Source: an uncultured Collinsella sp. (GTDB lineage: Bacteria; Actinomycetota; Coriobacteriia; Coriobacteriales; Coriobacteriaceae). From it: a DNA stretch of 8,833 bases. The stretch covers positions 1-8,833 of the forward strand of contig CABTZA010000075.1 of assembly GCA_902489225.1 (NCBI GenBank). Direction: 5' to 3'. The translations under genes and the position numbers were made by a program. Of this stretch, positions 1 to 5,060 are shown one piece after another. The stretch's first letter is position 1; each line of letters opens with the position of its first letter. The notes under the pieces were generated by a model. The model was not told where the DNA came from and did not search any database. It worked only from the letters and a program-made list of their open reading frames with translations.

Positions 1-488
1 CTGAAGAGGATTTTGCTGTTCTGCTCAAGACTATCGAAGTATGCGCAAGCATCCTCGAATGAGATATTCGGATTGCTTGCAAGATAGCGGTCGAACAGCA
101 GGAAAATGAGGTCCATTTTGCCGCCAGCTGCGCGTGAATTGACTAGATGAATCTGTCGGTCCGGTTCCTCGGCAAGAACCATATCGCGAGCCGTGGCTGC
201 TGCGTTGTAGCTTCCCGACACGCCCTCAGAGATCGGCATGCAGATGGTCTTGTCTGCCAATTTGAAGAGCTCGGCCCACTCCCCTACGCTGGGACAAGCG
301 CTCGAAGAAGCGTTCGTCTCCGCCTGAACAGCGCAGTTGAGCTCATGAACATCGAGAGAAAGGTCATCGACGAATTCACGCTCCCCCACTCGAATTTTGA
401 GGGGCGCAAATGCAAAGGTGGTATGGGGTGCGGTCGGTTGCCAATCGCGGAGGTTACAGCTTGAATCGGAGATAAGTGCCCAGCTCAT
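1..488 (-). CDS. DegV family lipid-binding protein (N-terminal 162 residues; runs off the left edge)
   Basis: The reading frame begins at ATG 488-486 on the minus strand and is open to the window edge. DegV proteins bind a fatty acid; in Firmicutes the FakB members present it to the kinase FakA. Visible hallmarks are the N-terminal ISDSSCNL (residues 5-12), then APLKIRVGEREFVDD (28-42), the ACPSVGEWAE segment (64-73; usually TSQPS in the family) and ISEGVSGSYNAA (86-97), whose Ser-Gly-Ser-Tyr normally contacts the lipid head group. An AAAGGA ribosome site lies 7-8 bases upstream. The C-terminal helical domain is outside the window. The gene is separated from the operon to its right by a terminator and a hairpin and has its own promoter-like sequence, so it is probably transcribed alone. 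No fakA-like gene is visible, so a role in fatty acid kinase signalling is only family-based inference. Confidence 0.88.
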   Translation of the reverse strand, partial: MSWALISDSSCNLRDWQPTAPHTTFAFAPLKIRVGEREFVDDLSLDVHELNCAVQAETNASSSACPSVGEWAELFKLADKTICMPISEGVSGSYNAAATARDMVLAEEPDRQIHLVNSRAAGGKMDLIFLLFDRYLASNPNISFEDACAYFDSLEQNSKILF

Positions 489-501
489 AGAGGGTCCTTT
501 C

Positions 502-523
502 TAATTGTTCTCTAACAATTATA
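502..523 (-). promoter_or_regulatory. degV promoter -10 box fused to a palindromic operator
   Basis: Read on the minus strand, a perfect TATAAT (518-523) lies about 30 bases upstream of the degV ATG. Overlapping it and covering the expected transcription start is an 8-bp inverted repeat, TAATTGTT (502-509) and AACAATTA (514-521), with a 4-base spacer. No good -35 hexamer is seen 16-18 bases further up. A repressor dimer bound here would block initiation; the protein is unknown. Confidence 0.5.
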
Positions 524-543
524 GCCATCTTGCAGACCGATTG

Positions 544-578
544 GGCCGCTATCTAGTATTCAAAACTAGATAGCGGCC
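544..578. repeat. Perfect 14-bp inverted repeat with 7-base loop
   Basis: GGCCGCTATCTAGT (544-557) is repeated in perfect inverted form at 565-578, with a 7-base AT-rich loop between. No T-run follows either arm, so it is not a standard factor-independent terminator on either strand. It lies between the operon terminator and the degV promoter. It could be a long operator, an RNA-processing hairpin or a backup transcription barrier. Confidence 0.75.
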
Positions 579-589
579 TGCACGGAAGG

Positions 590-629
590 CAAAAGAATGG
601 ACCCCATGACTCAAAGCCACGAGGTCCAT
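590..629 (-). terminator. Probable terminator downstream of the nlpC/p60 gene
   Basis: On the minus strand, about 25 bases after the stop codon of the NlpC/P60 gene, ATGGACC pairs with GGTCCAT (+ strand 597-603 and 623-629). The 19-base interior can form a small inner stem. The hairpin is followed directly by a T-rich run (TTCTTTT, complement of 590-596). The position fits the end of the five-gene operon. Confidence 0.6.
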
Positions 630-652
630 ATCCGTTTGCTTTATCTGAATAC

Positions 653-1780
653 TTAGTAGCGCACAAAGATGTAGTTATTGTTCATGCCGGCGGCAACGGA
701 GCTGATGATAACACCCGTGTTGTAGTCGGAAGCATGAATCATCTGACCACCGCCGATGTAAATGCCGGTGTGGTACGAGTTGACCACAACGTCACCGGGC
801 TGCGGATCGGACACACGCGTCCAGCCCATAAAGGTACCCGTGGTGCCCAGGCGGCAATAGCGACCAGTGAGGCAATAGCTAACAAAACCAGAGCAGTCGA
901 AGCTGTTCGGGCCAATTCCGCCCCAGGAATAAGCACAACCAAGCTTGCTGTATGCACGTGAGACAACAGAACCGCCATCGACGGACTGGCTCGGAGCAGA
1001 AGGCGTCGGAGCCGGAGCAGGCGTGGAGGGCTGCGGCGTCGGAGCAGGTGTCGGCGTGGGCGCCGGAGTGTTGCCGCCCTGGTTGTTGTTATTGCTGGTC
1101 TGGCCACCGTTGTTGGTGTTCTCGGTCGCACCGGCAGTCTCGTTGCTCACCGTGGCCTTCTCGGCGGTGCTGGCGTTGATGCCGGCCTGCAGCGCGGCGT
1201 TGGCCTCGGCCTCGGCGGCAAGCTCGGCTTGCAGCTGCGAATCCAGGGAGTTTACGACGTTCTGGGCTTCAGCCTGCTGGGCGTTAAGCTCGTCGACCTT
1301 CTTTTGCGTGGTGGCGACGTTCTTTTCCTGCTCGGCCTGCTTATCGGTGAGCTGCTGCTTAAGCTCCTTGACCTCTTGAATGGTCTGAGCTTGCTTATCG
1401 GAAACTTTGCCGTAGTAGAACAGACGGTTGAGCATATCGCTCAGGTCGTCAACGCCCGTTAGAACCTGAAGCAGGCTCAGACCGCCGGTCTTGTACTCGC
1501 CGGCGACATAGGTCGAGAGCTTGGCCTGACCGTCAGCAATCTCCTGCTGCTTTTGCGTGATCTCGCCAGCAGTCTGATCGAGCGCCTGCGTCTGCGTGGC
1601 GAGCTCATCGTAAATCTGCTGGGTTTGGGTACCGATCTGCTCGAGCTTCGTACGAGCAGCGGCAAGGTCGGATGCGGTATCGGCGTAGGCAGGAGCCGCG
1701 AGGCCCAAGCCTAAAACACAAGCGAGGGTTGCCGTAGCAGCGCAGCGTGCCATGTTTTTGTGCGTGTTTGCTGTGCGCAT
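653..1780 (-). CDS. Secreted coiled-coil NlpC/P60 peptidoglycan hydrolase (PcsB/RipC-like)
   Basis: A 375-residue exported cell-wall hydrolase. A signal peptide has a hydrophobic core at about 13-30 and a likely cleavage after AYA (31-33). Residues about 35-205 form a long Gln/Glu/Ala-rich coiled coil containing a YKTGG...VDDLSDML segment typical of PcsB-type proteins. A low-complexity Asn/Gln then Pro/Thr/Ala linker spans about 210-270. The catalytic NlpC/P60 domain (272-375) has Cys296 in FDCSGF, His337 in YHTGIYIGGG and His349 in MIHAS as the expected Cys-His-His set. Such enzymes cut peptide stems of peptidoglycan, and the coiled coil often couples activity to FtsEX at the septum; that partner is inferred, as no ftsEX is nearby. 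The GGAAAGGAAG ribosome site sits 5 bases before the ATG. It is the last gene of the operon, 32 bases after apt. Confidence 0.92.
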   Translation of the reverse strand: MRTANTHKNMARCAATATLACVLGLGLAAPAYADTASDLAAARTKLEQIGTQTQQIYDELATQTQALDQTAGEITQKQQEIADGQAKLSTYVAGEYKTGGLSLLQVLTGVDDLSDMLNRLFYYGKVSDKQAQTIQEVKELKQQLTDKQAEQEKNVATTQKKVDELNAQQAEAQNVVNSLDSQLQAELAAEAEANAALQAGINASTAEKATVSNETAGATENTNNGGQTSNNNNQGGNTPAPTPTPAPTPQPSTPAPAPTPSAPSQSVDGGSVVSRAYSKLGCAYSWGGIGPNSFDCSGFVSYCLTGRYCRLGTTGTFMGWTRVSDPQPGDVVVNSYHTGIYIGGGQMIHASDYNTGVIISSVAAGMNNNYIFVRY

Positions 1781-1812
1781 GTAGCTTCCTTTCCAGTAAC
1801 TAAGGGTAACGG

Positions 1813-2343
1813 CTAGTCCACCGTCACCAGGCTAAAGAGCTCAACATCGTCGTCAGTCGACGTGAGCTTCTCGCGCGGGTTGAGAAACGCAAGCTCAAGG
1901 ATACACCCGTAGCCCACAAGCTTTGCGCCCATATCTCGCACCAGTTTACCTGTTGCCTCGACGGTTCCGCCCGTCGCGACCAAGTCGTCCAGAATCAACA
2001 CGGTATCTTTAGAGCTGATAGCGTCGGCATGGATCTCAATTGAATCGGTGCCGTACTCGAGCTCGTAGCTCTGGCTTACGGTCTCGCGCGGCAGCTTGCC
2101 CGGTTTACGTGCGGGAACAAAGCCGGCGCCCAGAGCGACGGCCACGGGAACGCCCACCATAAAGCCGCGAGCCTCGGGACCTACGACCTTGGTGATTCCC
2201 ATGCCGGCAAAGTGCTCGGCGAGGGCATCGGTCATGGCTTTGAGCGCCTTGGGATTGCCGAAGAGCGGCGTGATGTCTTTAAAGATGACTCCGGGCTCGG
2301 GATAGTCGGGGATGTCGACGATTTGAGATTCGAAGTCGTACAT
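1813..2343 (-). CDS. apt: Adenine phosphoribosyltransferase
   Basis: This 176-residue enzyme converts adenine and PRPP to AMP and pyrophosphate in purine salvage, in the cytoplasm. Recognition is firm: IPDYPEPGVIFKDITPL (11-27) is the classic Apt N-terminus, PEARGF (56-61) and the PGKLPRET flexible loop (81-88) follow, and VLILDDLVATGGT (115-127) is the PRPP-binding motif with its acidic pair and Thr-Gly-Gly-Thr. Length is normal for bacterial Apt. The frame can be extended five codons to a TTG at 2358, but that TTG lies in the GAAAGG ribosome site serving the ATG at 2343, so 2343 is preferred. The gene follows the MerR-family gene by 40 bases and precedes the NlpC/P60 gene by 32, suggesting co-transcription. 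Confidence 0.96.
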   Translation of the reverse strand: MYDFESQIVDIPDYPEPGVIFKDITPLFGNPKALKAMTDALAEHFAGMGITKVVGPEARGFMVGVPVAVALGAGFVPARKPGKLPRETVSQSYELEYGTDSIEIHADAISSKDTVLILDDLVATGGTVEATGKLVRDMGAKLVGYGCILELAFLNPREKLTSTDDDVELFSLVTVD

Positions 2344-2383
2344 TGCATGACCTTTCAATGGGTTGCCGGATAAGCGGCAGCTG

Positions 2384-3262
2384 TTACTTGCCCGCGGTGA
2401 CGGTGCCGGATTGCGAAGGGGCGACGACCTTGAGCGGCTTTACGAGAGAATCCTCGTGTGAAGCCGGCGCGACTGTCTCTTCGTTTTTGGCCTTGGTGGA
2501 CTCGGAGCGAGTGATTTCCTCATCGAGTGCATCGATGTCGGCGTCTTCGACCACGGCGTTGAGCGACTCAAAAACGCGGTTCTTGAGCAGCGCGGTGTGC
2601 ACGCCCTCCGTCAGGTCGTGAAGCTTCTTAAACGCACGCTCGAGCTTGGCGTCGCGCTCGTCATCGGAGGTGTCCATGCCGAGCATGCTCACGAGCACCT
2701 GCTCAAACATCGAGGACTCGCGGTTGGCGGAAGACACGTACTGACGCAGGTTGCGCGGCTCGATATGGAAGCGTGACAGCTCGGAGCAGTAACGGATGAT
2801 CGGAAAATCGCGACCATCGACGAGCTCACGATTCTGCGGACTCTTGATGATGCGAATGAGGTCGTTCTCGGCGAGCGAGCGGATAAACGAAATCTCGACG
2901 CCCAGCATATCGGGAATGGTCTCGATGGGATGCAGCTTTTGCTTAGTCTCCTTGGGCTCCGTCTTGAGTGGAACATCGGACAGCAAGCCCACCTCGTAGG
3001 CGAGCGTTGACAGGTCCGTGGCGTTTTCCAAGCGCTGCTTAATCACGTTGAGCGGCATGTAGCGAGTCTTCTGCAAGTGCAGAATGACCTCCAGGCGATC
3101 AACGTCCTCCTTGGAGTACTGACGGTATCCCTTAGGCGTACGATGAGGGGTAATGAGCCCCTCATCCTCTAGAAATCTTATTTTTGAGTTCGAAAGATCG
3201 GGGTATGCGCCTCGAAGTAGGTTGACGACTTGGCCGATACTCAGATAGTTGCGTTCGGCCAT
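2384..3262 (-). CDS. MerR-family transcriptional regulator, FtsR-like
   Basis: The 292-residue protein opens with a MerR winged helix-turn-helix (about 6-76): YLSIGQVVNLL, then SKIRFLEDEGLI and KGYRQYSKEDVDRLEVI. Residues about 110-140 (PIETIPDMLGVEISFIRSL) give a second small helical unit common in FtsR-like proteins. The rest is charged and helical, and the C-terminal 40 residues look disordered. In Corynebacterium FtsR activates ftsZ, and the mycobacterial relative Rv1828 lies directly after garA (Rv1827). The same order here, FHA gene then MerR gene with three bases between, supports an FtsR-like identity, though the cell-division target is inferred. The ATG at 3262 uses a ribosome site (GGTGAG) inside the end of the FHA gene, so translation is probably coupled. 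Confidence 0.85.
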   Translation of the reverse strand: MAERNYLSIGQVVNLLRGAYPDLSNSKIRFLEDEGLITPHRTPKGYRQYSKEDVDRLEVILHLQKTRYMPLNVIKQRLENATDLSTLAYEVGLLSDVPLKTEPKETKQKLHPIETIPDMLGVEISFIRSLAENDLIRIIKSPQNRELVDGRDFPIIRYCSELSRFHIEPRNLRQYVSSANRESSMFEQVLVSMLGMDTSDDERDAKLERAFKKLHDLTEGVHTALLKNRVFESLNAVVEDADIDALDEEITRSESTKAKNEETVAPASHEDSLVKPLKVVAPSQSGTVTAGK

Positions 3263-3265
3263 GCC

Positions 3266-3700
3266 CTACTCACCGGTTTCGATGCGCTCCGGCGTGCTCT
3301 CGTGGTAGATGAGCGTAAACGTACCGATCTGAACGGAAGAACCGTCGTGCAGCGGGGCTGCATTGACGATGGCACCGTCGACCCAGGTGCCATTGAGCGA
3401 TCCCAAGTCCTCGATGCGAGCGCCGAGGCCCTCGCGAATAATGCGCGCGTGGCTGCGCGAAACAGTCATGTCGTTGAGGAAGATGCCGTTCGCGGGATCG
3501 CGGCCGATGGTGGTCACGTCGTCCTCGAGCTCAAAGGCGGCACCAGTCTGCGGACCCTTGACGATGGACAGAACGGGGGCGGTGATGCGCACGTTGGCCA
3601 TGAGGTCGGGAACGGTGACGTCGCTTGAAGGCACGCGGAATACGCAGGTAGCGTCAGCAGTCTTATCATTCTGAGGCATATTGTTAACCATGTTGTCCAT
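3266..3700 (-). CDS. GarA/OdhI-like FHA-domain protein
   Basis: From ATG 3700 the protein has 144 residues. A flexible N-terminus (1-40) is followed by one forkhead-associated domain (about 42-133) with all core residues: TIGRDP (64-69), SRSHA (81-85) and LGSLNGTW (99-106), which bind phosphothreonine. The N-terminal DATCVFR (16-22) resembles the ETTSVFR phosphorylation motif of mycobacterial GarA and corynebacterial OdhI; one of the two threonines is kept (Thr18), the other is Ala17. In those relatives phosphorylation by Ser/Thr kinases switches binding to 2-oxoglutarate enzymes. That a comparable switch acts here is inference. A longer frame to a TTG at 3733 has no good ribosome site, whereas AGGGG precedes the 3700 ATG. 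It sits 66 bases after pgsA and directly before the MerR gene. Confidence 0.85.
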   Translation of the reverse strand: MDNMVNNMPQNDKTADATCVFRVPSSDVTVPDLMANVRITAPVLSIVKGPQTGAAFELEDDVTTIGRDPANGIFLNDMTVSRSHARIIREGLGARIEDLGSLNGTWVDGAIVNAAPLHDGSSVQIGTFTLIYHESTPERIETGE

Positions 3701-3766
3701 GACAACCCCTAACTTATCGCGGACGTGCCGCAAATAATGAACCGTACGTAATCATACCCCAACGAA

Positions 3767-4471
3767 TCAGTCTTCGATTTCAGGGTTCAGAAAGTCGATG
3801 TCCTCGTCCTCGGGATGCGTGAGAGCCTGTTTAATGGCCGCTCCGCCCTTAATGGAGTAGATGACAGCCGTGAGCATGGAGAAGATCACACCGCCATACA
3901 CAAAGAAGATGCCGAGGGGCACCGAGCTTCCATTGAGGCCCGGGAAGGCCGTGAAGGTTGAAGGTAAAAGGTGCAAGCCGTCAACAACGGGGAACCCGAG
4001 CAGCATGAGTGAGAAGCCGGTCATGAGCAGCGCTGTGGCAATCTTTCCGGGAAAGACGACATCGATGGGGCGACGGTGATAATGACGCACGATAAGCGTG
4101 CCGATGCCCAGATAGATGTCGCGGCCAATAATGAGCACGCAGACCCAGATGGGCAGCTCTCCGCGGACCACCAGTCCCAGCACGCCGGTGAACAGCAGCG
4201 CACGGTCGCAGATGGGATCCATGACCTTGCCGAGCCACGAGACCGTCTTAGTCATACGGGCGATCTGACCGTCCATCCAGTCGGTGGAGGCGGCGACGGC
4301 GTAGATAACGATGGCGATGACGCGGTTGTTGTCCGTCACAAACAGGTACAAAAATACCAGGGTGAGGATCAGGCGCGTAAAGGTGATGAAATTGGAGATC
4401 GTAAAGATCTTATTCGACGGGTAATCGGAAGTGCCGATAAGCTCCTTTTTGATCTTCTTTTTGATGTCCAC
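3767..4471 (-). CDS. pgsA: CDP-alcohol phosphatidyltransferase, probably phosphatidylglycerophosphate synthase
   Basis: A membrane enzyme of phospholipid synthesis that most likely transfers phosphatidyl from CDP-diacylglycerol to glycerol-3-phosphate. With the GTG start at 4471 it has 234 residues. The CDP-alcohol phosphotransferase signature is complete: Asp64, Asp67-Gly68, Ala71-Arg72, Gly81, Asp85 and Asp89, with exact family spacing. Hydrophobic segments are seen at about 31-46, 49-62, 91-103, 106-126, 143-163 and 186-207; the C-terminus is acidic. TISNFITFTRL (24-34) is a typical PgsA/Cls N-terminal segment. The frame extends upstream to an ATG at 4561, but those 30 codons contain a good promoter, while GTG 4471 has GGGGGAG just upstream. 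Cardiolipin synthase of the same superfamily cannot be excluded. It is the first gene of the operon. Confidence 0.85.
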   Translation of the reverse strand: MDIKKKIKKELIGTSDYPSNKIFTISNFITFTRLILTLVFLYLFVTDNNRVIAIVIYAVAASTDWMDGQIARMTKTVSWLGKVMDPICDRALLFTGVLGLVVRGELPIWVCVLIIGRDIYLGIGTLIVRHYHRRPIDVVFPGKIATALLMTGFSLMLLGFPVVDGLHLLPSTFTAFPGLNGSSVPLGIFFVYGGVIFSMLTAVIYSIKGGAAIKQALTHPEDEDIDFLNPEIED

Positions 4472-4507
4472 AGGACTCCCCCGCTGGTTAACGACAAAAC
4501 TTTCGAT

Positions 4508-4536
4508 ACTATACCCGTTCCGGCGATGTCTATCCA
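4508..4536 (-). promoter_or_regulatory. Promoter of the pgsA-fha-merR-apt-nlpC operon
   Basis: On the minus strand TGGATA (4531-4536, 4 of 6 matches to TTGACA) is followed after 17 bases by TATAGT (4508-4513, 5 of 6 matches to TATAAT). Transcription would start near 4501, about 30 bases before the GTG start of pgsA. The site falls inside the upstream extension of the reading frame and helps decide the start. Confidence 0.6.
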
Positions 4537-4592
4537 GCGCAGCCATAGAGAGTCCAGACATATGGAGGGCGATGTCGCAACGTGAATGTGCC

Positions 4593-4663
4593 GTTTTTGT
4601 GTACGTCAGCCTCCAAACATGTCATAAATTGTCGTTTTTGGAGGATGACGTACAAGTTTTTGT
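4593..4663. repeat. 17-bp inverted repeat flanked by 8-bp direct repeats
   Basis: The arm at 4601-4617 (starting GTACGTCA) is repeated inverted at 4637-4653 with one mismatch and a 19-base AT-rich interior. GTTTTTGT occurs immediately left of the left arm (4593-4600) and again two bases right of the right arm (4656-4663); GTTTTTG also occurs inside at 4634-4640. It lies about 65 bases upstream of the pgsA promoter. It may be a small non-autonomous insertion with target duplication, or a regulator site. Confidence 0.5.
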
Positions 4664-4731
4664 TAAGCGAAAGTATCGATTAATAAAGCCGTTGATTCTT
4701 CGTTGCTTACTTTATTGATTCTTAACAAAAA
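4657..4731. repeat. 11-bp inverted repeat enclosing an AT-rich segment with a 9-bp direct repeat
   Basis: TTTTTGTTAAG (4657-4667) recurs inverted at 4721-4731, the latter partly made of the terminator T-run on the minus strand. Between them TTGATTCTT occurs twice (4692-4700, 4715-4723). No coding sequence is visible. The function is unknown, and the A/T-rich arms make chance a real possibility. Confidence 0.3.
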
Positions 4732-4755
4732 AGGTCAGGCACTAGGTGCCTGACC
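4727..4755 (-). terminator. Factor-independent terminator of the tRNA-Pro gene
   Basis: A perfect 10-bp stem, GGTCAGGCAC (4733-4742) with its complement at 4746-4755 and a 3-base loop, is followed on the minus strand by six T (4727-4732). It lies 10 bases after the CCA end of the tRNA-Pro remnant and is the natural end of that transcript. Confidence 0.9.
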
Positions 4756-4765
4756 TGCAAACTTC

Positions 4766-4810
4766 TGGGCAGGACGACTGGATTCGAACCAGCGACCCCT
4801 TGACCCCCAG
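4766..4810 (-). tRNA. 3' half of a tRNA-Pro(GGG) gene, truncated at the anticodon loop
   Basis: Read on the minus strand, the sequence fits canonical tRNA positions 32-76: anticodon loop CTGGGGG with anticodon GGG (4804-4810), the 3' anticodon-stem strand TCAAG, a 5-base variable loop GGGTC, the T-arm GCTGG-TTCGAAT-CCAGT, the acceptor strand CGTCCTG, base 73 and an encoded CCA (4766-4768). The 5' half is missing: the five bases before the loop (CCTCG) cannot pair with TCAAG, and no CAGGACG acceptor strand, D-arm or full anticodon stem is found upstream. Base 73 reads C, whereas bacterial tRNA-Pro normally has A. The best explanation is host sequence left behind when an element integrated into the gene; the intact copy should lie at the far end of that element. 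Confidence 0.8.
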
Positions 4811-4890
4811 CGAGGTCAGAATGACCCTGACCTGTGCTTAATTTGTTAAAACACGCGCAGATAGCGCAAGTAGCGCATTTCCGCATTTGC
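4811..4890. promoter_or_regulatory. Candidate recombinase arm region beside the attachment core
   Basis: Just inside the junction lie AGGTCAG (4813-4819) with its inverted copy at 4827-4833, TAGCGCA twice (4862-4868, 4871-4877), and GCATTT twice (4875-4880, 4883-4888). Clustered short repeats beside an attachment core are the usual form of arm-type integrase or excisionase sites. Assignment rests on position and repetition only. Confidence 0.35.
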
Positions 4891-4960
4891 AAATTTTACC
4901 AGCTCAGCGCGGTCTGTCCAGATAGCATATTTTCGGCTTCGAGGAGCGCGGTGCAGCCGA

Positions 4961-5041
4961 TGATTTAATCAACGGGGGTAGGAGCCCCGAATCGTCGCCT
5001 CTCCGGGTTCCCGCAGGTGGGCCCGCCTGTTTCTAATCAAC
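4961..5041 (+). promoter_or_regulatory. Integrase leader region with palindromes and direct repeats
   Basis: This leader holds TGATT-T-AATCA (4961-4971), a direct repeat TAATCAAC (4966-4973 and 5034-5041), and a near-perfect 16-bp palindrome CAGGTGGGCCCGCCTG (5014-5029). No convincing -35/-10 pair is seen. The integrase ribosome site AGGAG (5051-5055) follows, 5 bases before the ATG. Confidence 0.35.
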
Positions 5042-5060
5042 TGCGGATTTAGGAGCAGAC

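Noticed and set aside
147..464. Plus-strand frame of 105 codons at the left end
   Set aside because: The opposite strand encodes clear DegV motifs with a proper ribosome site.
945..1379. Plus-strand frame with Val/Gly/Ala and Cys/Ser runs
   Set aside because: It is antisense to the coiled coil and Pro-rich linker of the NlpC/P60 gene, and the composition is a by-product of those repeats.
2344..2358. Five-codon longer Apt starting at TTG 2358
   Set aside because: The TTG overlaps the GAAAGG ribosome site of the ATG at 2343, and family N-termini match the shorter form.
3701..3733. Eleven-codon longer FHA protein starting at TTG 3733
   Set aside because: No ribosome site precedes the TTG, while AGGGG precedes the ATG at 3700.
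5014..5029. GC-rich palindrome before the integrase as a terminator
   Set aside because: The dyad has almost no loop and only three T follow, so it is more likely a binding site.
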